DNA of 64,000 nucleotides from Bolinopsis microptera. Lineage: Eukaryota; Ctenophora; Tentaculata; Lobata; Bolinopsidae. The first letter of the stretch is position 1. The number at the start of each line of letters is the position of its first letter. This document shows positions 48,150 through 58,779 of this stretch, piece by piece. The DNA lies in NCBI RefSeq assembly GCF_026151205.1, contig NC_087082.1, positions 18,507,401-18,571,400 on the forward strand, read 5' to 3'. The notes under the pieces were generated by a model. That model was given only the letters and a program-made list of their open reading frames with translations, was not told where the DNA came from and did no database searches. The position numbers were made by a program, and so were the translations under genes.

Positions 48150-48770
48150 CATCTTTCTTGTTAACAATCGAGACTCCTATGGGCTTTTTCCCTTTGACCT
48201 CACCTCTGTCTACATGATGTTCTCGGTGTCTCTCCCTCAGCTTCAAGCCGGGGTCACCTTTGATATTGCTGTGTTTTAGTTGTAGTCTGATGGTGTTGTC
48301 TGTACTTGTTTCACTTATATACGACTTTCGCCGTGTAGTAGTGGTTTCTGATGGGGGTGATTTCAGTAGTTCTTCAGTATTGTCAGAGGGACATACTGAG
48401 TTGCTGTCGTCGTACAATACCTCAAGTCGAAGAAGTACTTTCGTGCTTGAGTTTGTTTCGATACTCTCTGTGGGGGTAATTGGGTAGTTTTCTTTGTTTG
48501 TGGTAATATGACTGAGTAGTTGTCGAATTTTAGTATCTCTAGCTGAAGTAGTTCCTTCAAGCTTGGGTTCGTTCCGGTGCTCTTTGTTGGGTTAGTTGGG
48601 TAACCTACTTATTTACTGAAACAAATACAAAACCAAGATTTATAATAAAGTTTTTAAAATTCTTTAATTCTATATGATTTATTTAAATTTTTGAATGCCT
48701 ACCTTAAACATCTCCTGTTCATCTGTTGGGAAATGTGATAGGATTTGGATGTCAGTTAAATCGTGGTATA
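48150..48770 (-). pseudogene. Degenerate fused exons, copy 1 (SHFPTDEQEMFK and ITPTESIETNSS types)
   Basis: At 48715-48760, DIQILSHFPTDEQEMFK followed by a GT donor is the end of a MEPG-type exon 1 (see 53682-54799). 48240-48590 encodes two tandem copies of a PITPTESIETNSS-LLRLE unit in different frames. The downstream end runs into EVKGKKPIGVSIVNKKD, a copy of exon A of the other family. The block looks like a rearranged, fused remnant. Confidence 0.45.
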
Positions 48771-48867
48771 AAATGTGTGGTATAAAATGTTTATTGCTGG
48801 TCTAATACATTTTTTTTAAATTTTTTAAAATAATAGCGTCGTCACTATCGTTAATGAAATCAGATCA

Positions 48868-48868
<1 letters not shown>

Positions 48869-48897
<29 letters not shown>
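48869..48897 (+). repeat. Poly-G tract
   Basis: About 29 G in a row just downstream of the last exon of the copy 1 small gene. The matching place in copy 2 (near 53680) has no G-run, so it arose after the duplication or is an assembly artefact. Confidence 0.8.
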
Positions 48898-48898
<1 letters not shown>

Positions 48899-48900
48899 CG

Positions 48901-50001
48901 TTAATCAAACTCCAAATCCAGTAGAGACGCCAGATCCTGAAAAATATATCAAGTTAAATTGATTGTGAGAAAAACATCTTGTTGATTATAATGTTTTGGG
49001 ATACTGAAGCTAAAACAAATATTTATTCATTTTTTTCTTACTTAATTTCTTGAATTTCTTTATACTTAGGATAGGATAATTCTGAACTATGATACATTGT
49101 AGTTCAAGTGAGATTCAAAGTTGTGCTTGGTTAAAAGAATAAGAAAAATTAAGCTACTCACCGTGGGTAATTTCCTATTTGACTTCTTTGTTGAACTTCA
49201 AGTTGACGGCTCGCTCGGCGCCTGATTATGAAAATATATCAACATTAAAACACTTTAAATTGTTTGTGTATTATACTCAGTGGTCGACTGGAGGCCCCAA
49301 CCTCAATCAGGTTTCGACCCTAGCCAAAATCACAACCCCCGACCCTTTCTAATCCCAGCTAATAAACTCCAGGTTCTAGTCTCGGTCAATTCTCAGTAAC
49401 CACCCCTGACTTCGGCTCCAATTAGAAATAAGAAAAAAAAAGCCACTCACTGGTAAGGTCTTCCCTCTGCTTACACTTGTAGCCGGCCGAGAGGCGGCTC
49501 TCTTCCTTTTTGGTTGAGGAATATTATCTGTAGCAGTAACTTCCCACACTCGTAGAGTTAGATAGCTTCCCTTTTTGGTAGCCACCCCTTCTATTTCGTC
49601 GCCATTCTGAAAACGATATCATTCAATCTAAAACACTCGTCAATCCCTTCTAGAGTTGATGTGAATTTAAAATCTTTCAGATAATAATTAATATCAATTG
49701 AATAATAATAGAGTTTACCCTCCTGAAACCTACTTATTTACTGAAACAAATACAAAACCAAGATTTATAATCAAGTTTTCAAAATTCTTTAATTCTATAT
49801 GAATTATTTAAATTTTTGAATATTTACCTTGAGCATTTCTGTTTCGTCAGCGGGAAAATGGGAGAGTATTTGAACTTCGTTAGACCCCGTCAAGGCGAAA
49901 TTCTGGACAATCTTTGCCCCACTAGTCATTTTCGTCTTTAAGTACTTGATGCGCCCCGCTACTTCAACATTTGTCTCAGTGTTCAGTTGTCCCGGTTCCA
50001 T
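48901..50001 (-). pseudogene. Small four-exon gene (possible OB-fold), copy 1, broken
   Basis: Exon 1 is 50001-49828 (MEPGQLNTETNVEVAGRIKY, LKTKMTSG...), exon 2 is 49606-49451 (NGDEIEGVATKKGSYLTLRV), exon 3 is about 49219-49160 and exon 4 is 48936-48901 (DLASLLDLEFD, stop). Exons 1 and 2 are intact and in phase. Exon 3 has lost the copy 2 acceptor context and contains TGA where copy 2 has TCA. A poly-G run sits directly beyond the stop codon. See copy 2 for the intact form. Confidence 0.65.
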
Positions 50002-51697
50002 AGTGCTTACTAAACATAAAATTTAAAAAATTAGATAAGAAATATGAATTTTAGAGTTCAAAATTTAGACTCTCAAGTTGGGTTAAAAACGTTTAAATAT
50101 TATTGTATAATACGAGCCCCTGCTATTTATGATAAGTTAGCAGGCAACTTGAATTAGAATCAAATTAGCAAACTGAAGAGCGAACTATGTATCACAAGAC
50201 TAAAGAACGAACTGTGTTTGATACGAAATGAAACTAGGCAAATGTGATACGCTCGGCCTTACGGGAGATCTGTTGAGTAGATTTATTGTTTTGAGTAGAT
50301 TTATTGTTATTGACTTGGAGAAATACGTACTACTATAACAACACCTCCAAACAAGTGGTGAGTTATAATGAGCAAATATACTAAAATATATATAATGTCA
50401 AATAGCAATACATATCAAATAGGAAATTAAGTGAATAAATCAATTAAAATGTAACTTGTTTCGGCGGACCATAGCAAAAGCCGATCTCCTAATCTTAGGG
50501 CGTTTTGGTTTCTCGAAAGGTGTTGTGGTTGGGCTTTTAGCCAGAACAAGTAGACAAGTAATACTCTGCTTTAACATACAACTCTAAGGGACCTCAATAG
50601 GGAATAGGCAATAGTCAGTACAATGTAATTAATATAAATAATAACATCACAACAACTCCGTTTCCATTCTCTCCACCGTCGGCTCTTCCATTGGAATCAG
50701 TCTATCTTAAATCTATTTTGTGTGACTCTTTGAAATGAGTGAATAATATTGGTGTCTAAATTAAAACTTAAAATGTTTCGGCTGGGTACGGTGAGTATGT
50801 TGTAATTAATGAAACACGTTTTTGGTTCAGCAAACTGTGACGTCTCTTATATTATGACGAAACAATCTGTTATCTTAGATCAGTTTTCAGATTGTCCCTT
50901 TTCTAGAATACATCTGTTTCTCTTCCACTGCATCCAATAATATTAATGGTAATAAGAAATTCATCCCCGTGGGGCACATGCATAAATATAAAATGTAAAG
51001 GAAATCTCTAACTATTTAATTAAGACTTAACCGGTAAAGTATGCAATGAAGGTTTATAACTTATTAAAGTTTTATATTTCAATGGTGAATAGGTATAGAT
51101 AAAAAAGTAAAACAAGACTGAGCACTTCATAATTTTAAGAATTGAGATAATTTTAAGAATTGACTTGGTTTTTCAATTATTGTTAAAATGGACAGCGTGT
51201 TTGTAACTTGATTTGAAATACGCTGATCTACTGATTCAAAATCGACAAATGTACATTAGTTATTGAATACTGCCGTAATGTTATCATTATCTTGGTAACC
51301 AATTTCTCGTGTGATGAGATTGAGAAGCTCCGAGAGACATATCCAAAATTGAATCTGCGACTCCACACGGTTTTTCTCTGTTTAAACCGAGAGGGTGGAG
51401 GGTTATATAAGTAGGTTTTTGGGATTGATTGTGATTATGAATAAATTGATAACAATTCAAGATCACTGGTAAATATTTTTTCAATCTTATAAATTTTTTA
51501 GTGCTACTCAGTTCTTCAGATTGAACGTCTGTATATGCGACTTTTGTAATAACTGTTGTGGAACTACTTAAATATAGCTTCAATTAGATTTTATATCCCA
51601 TCATCTCTCTAAGGTATGGTATACCTTGACTTCAACACCATCTCTTATCTTTGTACAACAGTGTAAGTCAGTCAGAGTCTGATTTATGTTCACCATA

Positions 51698-52045
51698 CTA
51701 CAAAGTATTATTATCGCTTTTCAGTCGGCAGGTAGTCAATTGGGTGAAGAGTAGTTCTGTCAATAGTGTGACAGTTTTATCGACATAGACTTGTTTACGA
51801 TAGAGTCCAAAGGCAGTCCTGCTGTGATCTAAAAACATTGTCCAGGATTTTGCGACATCTTCTGCGGCCAACTGCTCTGTCACAAAATTTTTAAGCTTTA
51901 TGTCTTTCTCGTTATCTTTCAACATGTATAGATTACTCCGATCTTCAATAAATGATTTCATCTTTACGACACTGTCGTTCACCTGTTTTATTTTTGATCT
52001 TTGAAGCTGGTGGTGAACGGTTGTTTCATTATTTCCTTCTCTGTC
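51698..52045 (-). pseudogene. Transposon-like gene exon C, copy 2
   Basis: Homologue of 44970-45240. Here the 3' part is open (GLYRKQVYVDKTVTLLTELL), but the 5' part lost seven bases relative to copy 1 near 52010, shifting the frame just before VNDSVVKMKSFIE. Both copies are therefore damaged, at different places. Confidence 0.55.
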
Positions 52046-52813
52046 AACTCTGATTATACTACGGAACGTGCTGGATATTGCTAAGATTTCTGGTTAAGGT
52101 TATTTGTTATATCTGGTACGATAGTGATCAAAGAAGTTCTGAAGGCTTGTTTTGTTAGTGGCGTAAAAAACAAACCAGGAGCTCTTACATTATATTCTCT
52201 AGGAGACATATTTTATTGGATTATCTAACGAGGCTACTTTTGATATAAAATTTGAGTTATCATGTAGATTGGTGAATAGCAGTAGAATTCATTGAAACAA
52301 TATGTTTTTAAGGCTGGGTATGACTGCGAGGCCAAAAAAGAACACATTCTAGATGTAAAGTCTAAACTTACTACAATTTCAAATACAATTTTCTCTCCTC
52401 ACTTTTTCCTTTTTGAACTCCTTTCTTTATATTTTAGATCTTCTTTACCATTTTAGTATATATAATAATTTTCCGCACACGAAGGAAAGTAAAAATTGAA
52501 ACACAAAATTAAAGTTTGAAAAATACAAATTTATGAATGTAAATTAAATCACTCAGTCTTTTGATGGTAAGAGTTTCTGGGCATTATGAACCATTTCTCC
52601 GACAGCTGCAAAAGCAACTACTCTTGCTGGTAAAATTTTCGTATTGTACTGTACTTGTACCATCTGTCCGACATCTGCTCTACTGTGTAACCGCACAAAG
52701 AACACAAAGTATTATTTCAGTTATAAAGGGTATAAACAACATAAAGTGAATGGGAGATCTACCATTTACAGGACATTCCTATCATTCAAAAACTGTTAAT
52801 AGAGGACTAAGAA

Positions 52814-53455
52814 TCAGCTCCTCGACCGGGTATATTTGATATTACTGTGTTTTAGTTGTAGTCTGATGGTGTTGTCTGTACTTGTGGAATTTTCACTTAT
52901 GATATACGACTTTCGCCGTATATTAGTGGTGTCTGTTTGGGGTGATTTCAATAATTCTTCAGTATTGTCAGAGGGACAGACTGAGTTGCTGTCGTCGTTC
53001 AATACCTCAAGTCGAAGAAGTTCGTTCGTCATCGTGCTTGAGTTCGTTTCGAAACTCTCTGTGGGGGTAATTGGGTAGTTTTCTTTGTTTGTGGTAATAT
53101 GACTGAGTAGTTGTCGTATTTTAGTATCTCTAGCCGAAGTAGTTCCTTCAAGCTTGAGTTCGTTTCGATACTCTCTGTGGGGGTAATTGGGTAACCTACT
53201 TATTTACTGAAACAAATACAAAACCAAGATTTATAATCAAGTTTTTAAAATTCTTTAATTCTATATGATTTATTTAAATTTTTGAATGCCTACCTTAAAC
53301 ATCTCCTGTTCATCTGTTGGGAAATGTGATAGGATTTGTATGTGCAAAATTTTGCACTAGTTTTGAGCCACTTGTCATTTTGGTTTTCAGATATTTTATC
53401 CTTCCTCCAACCTCTACTGTGGTATCACTGTTCATGTTGCTCAGTCCGGGTTCCA
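52814..53455 (-). pseudogene. Related two-exon gene remnant, copy 2
   Basis: Exon 1 (53455 down to about 53295) starts MEPGLSNMNSDTTVEVGGRI and matches the small gene's exon 1, but a deletion after LVQNFAH removes the middle and shifts the frame. Exon 2 (about 53200-52814) carries the tandem YPITPTES(I/F)ETNSS unit and SNSVCPSDNTEELLKSP. It corresponds to 48150-48770 in copy 1. Confidence 0.45.
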
Positions 53456-53681
53456 TTTTAGTTCTTACTAAACATAAAATACAAAAATTAGATAAGAAAT
53501 ATGAATTTTAGAGTTCAAAATTTAGACAAAATTGTGCTTGGTTAAAAGAATAAGAAAAATGAAGCTACTCACCGTGGGTAACTTTCTGTTTGTCTTCTTT
53601 GTTGAAGTTGATGGCTCGCTCGGTGTCAGATTCTGAAAATATATCAACATTAAAACACTTTTTAAATTGTTTGTGTACTCG

Positions 53682-54799
53682 TTAATCAAACTCCAAATCC
53701 AGTAGAGACGCGAGATCCTGAAAAATGTATCAAGTTAAATTGATTGTGAGAAAAACATCTTGTTGATTATAATGTTTTGGGTTACTGAAGTTAAAACAAA
53801 TATTTATTCATTTTTTTCTTACTTAATTTCTAGAATTTCTTTATTATATATACTTAGGATAGGATAATTCTGAACTATGATACATTGTAGTTCTAGTGAG
53901 ATTCAAAGTTGTGCTTGGTTAAAAGAATAAGAAAAATGAAGCTACTCACCGTGGGTAATTTCCTATTTGACTTCTTTGTTGAACTTGAGGTTGACGGCTC
54001 GCTCGGCGCCTGTTTCTGAAAATATATCAACATTAAAACACTTTAAATTGTTTGTGCACTATACTCAGTGGTCGACTGGAGGCCCCAACCTCAATCAGGT
54101 TTCGACCCTAGCCAAAATCACAACCCCCGACCCTTTCTAATCCCAGCTAATAAACTCCAGGTTCTAGTCTCGGTTAATTCTCAGTAACCACTCCTGACTT
54201 CGGCTCCAATTAGAAATAAGGAAAAAAAAGCCACTCACTGGTAAGGTCTTGCCTCTGCTTACACTTGTAGCCGGCCGAGAGGCGGCTCTCTTCCTTTTTG
54301 GTGGAGGAATATTATCTGTAGCAGTAACTTCCCACACTCGTAGAGTTAGATAGCTTCCTTTTTTGGTAGCCACCCCTTCTATTTTGTCCCCATTCTGAAA
54401 AAAAAGTGTCATTTATTCTAAAACACTCGTCAATCCCTTCTAGAGTTGATGTGATTTTAAAATCTTTCAGATAATAATTAACATCAATTGAATAATAATA
54501 GAGTTTACCCTCCTGAAACCTACTTATTTACTGAAACAAATACAAAACCAAGATTTATAATCAAGTTTTTAAAATTCTTTAATTCTATTAAATATGAATT
54601 ATTTAAATTTTTGAATATTTACCTTGAGCATTTCCAGTTCGTCAGCAGGAAAATGCGAAAGTATTTGAACGTCGTTGCAGCCTGTCAAGGCGAAATTCTG
54701 GACAAGCTTTGCCCCACTTGTCATTTTCGTTTTCAAGTATTTGATTCGTCCACCAACTTCCACTGTGGTCTCACTGTTCATGACTAGTCCCGGTTCCAT
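53682..54799 (-). CDS. Small four-exon gene (possible OB-fold protein), copy 2, intact
   Basis: Exons are 54799-54623, 54394-54239, 54015-53950 and 53717-53682. All are phase 0 with GT-AG borders, giving 144 residues. Exon 1 has MEPGLVMNSETTVEVGGRIK, LKTKMTSGAKLVQNFAL and VQILSHFPADELEMLK. Exon 2 has NGDKIEGVATKKGSYLTLRV, then PKRKRAASRP (basic). Exon 3 is Ser/Thr/Lys-rich (KQAPSEPSTSSSTKKSNRK). Exon 4 is acidic (DLASRLDLEFD). Alternating strands with 'S/G-x-L-V-Q-N-F-x-L ... I-L-S-H-F ... L-K-N-G-D-x-I' suggest a single OB-fold, as in RPA-like ssDNA-binding proteins; this is inference from pattern only. Transposon-derived exons nearby suggest it may be part of an element. Confidence 0.6.
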
Positions 54800-54853
54800 T
54801 TTAGTGCTTACTAAACATAAAATAAAAAAATTAGATAAGAAATATTATAAATT

Positions 54854-55051
54854 TTAGAGTTCAAAATTTAGACTCCCAAGTTGTGTCGAAAATATGTCAA
54901 CGGGGAAATGGGAGAGTATCTGAACTCCGTTAGACCCCGTCAAGGCGAAATTTTGGACACTCTTTGCCCCACTAGTCATCTTTGTCTTGAGATACTTGAT
55001 TCGCCCCTCTACTTCAACATTTGTCTCGGTGTTCAGTTGTCCCGGTTCCAT
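54854..55051 (-). pseudogene. Solitary extra exon 1 of the small gene family
   Basis: MEPGQLNTETNVEVEGRIKY and following residues copy exon 1, but the sequence diverges after SHFPVD and runs into intergenic DNA without the ADE-EMLK donor. It lies just upstream of the intact copy and is closer to the copy 1 version, probably a trace of the duplication. Confidence 0.55.
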
Positions 55052-55989
55052 AGTGCTTACTAAACATAAAATTTAAAAAATTAGATAAGAAATATGAATT
55101 TTAGAATTCAAAATTTAGACTCTCAAGTTGGGTTAAAAACGTTTAAATATTATTGTATTAAACGAGCCCCTGCTATTTATGATAAGTTAGCATGCAACTT
55201 GAATTAGAATCAAATTAGCAAACTGAAGAGCGAACTATGTATCAGAAGACTAAAGAACGAACTGTGTTTGATGTCAAAATCTAGAGTCAAGAAGATGTTT
55301 AAGAACTCTATCTTTTTAAGATAAAATAGTTGGTGGGTAGGACCTGCAGAGGAACGAGTTATGTTTTGAGTAGATTTTTTGTTTTGAGTAGATTTATTGT
55401 TATTGACTTGGAGAAATACGTACTACTATAACAACACCTCCAAACAAGTGGTGAGTTATAATGAGCAAATATACTAAAATATATATAATAATGTCAAATA
55501 GAAATACATATCAAATAGCAAATTAAGTGAATAAATCAATTAAAATGTAACTTGTTTCGGCGGACCATAGCCTCAGCCGATCTCCTAATCTTAGGGCGTT
55601 TTGGTTTCTCGACAGGTTCCTTCAATTTAATTCCTCCGTTTCCATTCTCTCCACCGTCGGCTCTTCCATTGGAATCAGTCTATTTTAAATCTATCTTGTG
55701 TGACTCTTTGAAATGAGTGAATAATATTGGTGTCTAAATTAAAACTTAAAATGTTTCGGCTGGGTACGGTGAGTACGTTGTAATTAATGAAACACGTTTT
55801 TGGTTCAGCGAACTGTGACGTCTCTTATATTATGACGAAACAATCTGTTATCTTAGTAGTAGATCAGTTTTCAGATTGTCCCTTTTCTAGAATGTCATTC
55901 TTCAAACACATCTGTTTCTCTTCATCTGTATTTTCCCAGGGGGTTCAGGTATATTCCCTCTAATTTGACACTATTCTTATTTTGTTAAA

Positions 55990-56990
55990 TGCTATGTAAA
56001 TTTAATTCCAATTCTAATAATTCTAATTCTAATTGGACGCGAGATATAAAATGTTTCTTCATCTTCACTACTGCATTATCACTAATACCTTAATACTACA
56101 TACTATACAACAATGCATTATATTCTTTCTGTGTAGAGAGGTGTACTAATGACACGTCATAATTAGTTGCCTTGCTGCCTCGTGGAAACGTGATAACGGT
56201 ATGATCGATTGATGGTTTAGTCCCATATCCAAAAAATTTTAAATTTCCTACATTCTCAATTTTTTCGTTTTCTGTGGCCCGCATGAAAAGTCTTTGTATT
56301 CGCGCGGTTCAAAGATTTTTCATGGCGGATTCCAGATTCTCAATTTTACTTTTTTAGGGCCTGGAATGCTTTTTAATAGATAATCCTATGTTACGTTTGG
56401 GGGCGAAGCCCCCGAAAATTTTGGAAATTTAAACTAGATTTGGCCTCCTGGAACGAATCTGACAATGGAGAACGATTTTAGCAAACTATTTTCTGATTTC
56501 AATTTTTATTGGGATAAATTGTCTGGATTCTAGAAAGTAGAATCCCTAAACACTTGGCTTAACTAAAGCACGAAATAGGAGTCAGCATAAAGTATCAAGA
56601 GTTTATAATTTTGGCAAAAATGTTTTCTCATCTACTACCATCACTTTCTGCTTTCAAGCTATAAACTAATACAGGGTTAAGGGAATTTGGAGAAGGAAGC
56701 AAGTATGAGACCAAATATTCAAGAAACAAGGAATTTAAATTTTCCAAAAATATAATAATGACTATTAGTATTTACTATTTAAATAAGATAGGAAACGCAA
56801 CAAAGAATGCTTATGCATTATGCATGTTTAGACGTATTACATCAACTCATAATACTATATAATGTTCTTTGAACTCCTGACATAAAGTTATTACAATTGC
56901 ATTGATGACCGTTCACAACATTACATGATTGATAATGCTAAATTTATCAAAACTTGAATGGTAGTCTATATTGGGATTTGCAGAAGTTTT
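55990..56990. other. AT-rich stretch, no gene seen
   Basis: A phrase with TTTCCTACATTCT and GGATATGG near 56220-56275 is similar to 58530-58590. A short minus-strand frame (56096-56284) has no recognisable family. Nothing else is supported. Confidence 0.45.
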
Positions 56991-57967
56991 CTATAGCCGC
57001 CCCCATCCCCCATGGGTGGTTTTTAGAAAAGAGTGGTTTCTTGCCATTCTCGTAGCAACCTGTTGAACAAGCTTTTCACCCTCAGCAGAACATGGTGATG
57101 GGGCCATCAGCCTAATCTGGAGCTCTTTTTGCACTCTTCTGTCATCACTAACTGTATTCTTATAACGTAAGTGTAATGCATCTATCAAAGATCCCTGACT
57201 CTCTGCAATGGCCTCACTTGTGGCGATAGTCAGGATCTTTAACTCTTTAAGAATCCATGAAACTGTTCTCTGTGGAAAATCATTATAATGTTTGATCAAT
57301 AGCACCCGGAGGATATGTTGAAAGTTGGAGGACTTGATTTGTGTCACAATCTTGTTTGTAACTTCGCACAGTTTTTCAACAATATACACCACAGATTTGA
57401 CTGGGCATTCGAACATGGCACCCAAGTGTTCAGGATTGTACGTACAGCTATGTGTATGGGGGAAACCTGTGAAAGCAGCGTGTTCATGAGCCCAGCATAT
57501 GACTGCAAGTGGTCGTTTTTTGTCATATAATCTACTCGCTTGCAAAAACCCGTCAATATTGCCGAGACAAAAAGTTTGAATCTTTTAAAAATATTTTCCT
57601 GGACAAGCGGCTTTTAGTGAGCCCACAGAGTGTTTCGGCCAACTGATGGTACACCCATGAACTCTCCTGATTCTAGGTCTTTTTTAGCATCTCTAAATAG
57701 TTTAAATGCTTTTGAATCTGGTACCGTCTCCTTTTCAAGACAGTTTAGAAGATTTTGTAACTCATCTCTGAACATTGAGATCTTGTTAAACATGTCATTT
57801 ATGATACTATCGTTCTCTTGGAATTTCGACGAAATGGCAGAAAGACGCCGACACGTGCAAGCCAAAAATTTATCGGCTCGAGTACAAACTTCTTTGCATA
57901 TACCGCATTGGACCTCGGATTTTGACTTGAACTTTGGACGATTCATGATTGATAGGAAGTTCAACAA
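56991..57967 (-). pseudogene. Unrecognised coding region in two frames
   Basis: The upstream frame (57967-57614) begins MLNFLSIMNRPKFKSKSEVQ and has CGICKEVC...ACTC, then a helical region, ending GRNTLWAH. The downstream frame (57545-56991, 184 codons) contains HEHAAFTGFPHTHSC, KLCEVTNKIVTQIKSS and HYNDFPQRTVSWILKELKIL. About 70 bases and a stop separate them. They may be two halves of one decayed gene or two exons; no clear splice pair was found. The Cys pattern could be a zinc finger. I do not recognise the family. Confidence 0.4.
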
Positions 57968-58664
57968 CCCAATGTAAGCAACAAAAGCAAGCGGGCAGAG
58001 CGACTAATTAAAAAACTAGAAAAAGTCCAATTCTCACGCCTATTCTAGCATCATCGTACAGATTAGTTAAAACGCCCTGTTTTTCTGATATTTTCTCATG
58101 CCACACGAATTTGGGCTGTGTGTGTGCAGTGTGATACACACATTGAAGACGTGATGTGTATATGCTACTGCTTGCCAATACAGATATCGGGTGACACTGT
58201 AGACATATCCGGTTTCATAGACTAGATAAGTAGATAGTAAAATGTTAATAAAGTAATAATGACAACTATTTATGTCGTGTACGCGAAAATGCCCCAATAA
58301 TTAGCATCTGGTTAGTGGTTACTTGATGCACAGATTTTGTAGCTAATAGCAACAAACTTTGGTCTGTGAAACGAAATTGATAGACTGGATCAGTGGATCC
58401 CTGACTGAGGACATTTAAATAACGGTCCAGCAACTTTTAGTCTGCTCTTTCACTTAAATTCCTACTGAAATATTATCGAAAATTCTCAGAGTTGGCTCTC
58501 GAATTTCCTACTTTTTGTCAAAAATTTCCTACTTTTAAAAATTTCCTACATTCTTAGAATGCGAGAATGCGGGTTTTTGGATATGGGGGTTTAGTTCCGA
58601 CATTGGTGGGTTCGTCATATTGCTGTTGGGAAAGGATAAGGTTAGTAGCGTTAAAACACCAGCT

Positions 58665-58708
<44 letters not shown>

Positions 58709-58718
58709 GGGGGGGGGG
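58665..58718 (+). repeat. Long poly-G tract
   Basis: More than 40 G interrupted by one T, followed by CCGGGGC. Frames of poly-Gly or poly-Pro across it are meaningless. It may be an assembly or sequencing artefact, or a true G-quadruplex-forming tract. Confidence 0.8.
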
Positions 58719-58779
58719 CCGGGGCTTGTCACGTCATTCTTAAGGAATCAGTTTGAAACAAAAGAGAAAAGTTTACCGA

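Larger units (their letters stand above)
44400..50950. repeat. Copy 1 of a large direct segmental duplication
   Basis: The segment matches 51225-55900 in the same order and orientation: 44440-46060 with 51225-52600; 48035-48790 with 52545-53345; 48895-50155 with 53680-55200; 50155-50920 with 55200-55900. Copy 1 has additional material (46.1-48.0 kb) with its own internal duplication (46030-46290 and 46680-46945). Divergence of several percent plus many small indels indicates an older event. Confidence 0.85.
51225..55990. repeat. Copy 2 of the large direct segmental duplication
   Basis: Partner of 44400-50950. Its right end (55844-56107) is also present at 47262-47580 inside copy 1, so at least three copies of that border segment exist. 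The segment may be a repeat that mediated unequal exchange. Confidence 0.85.
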
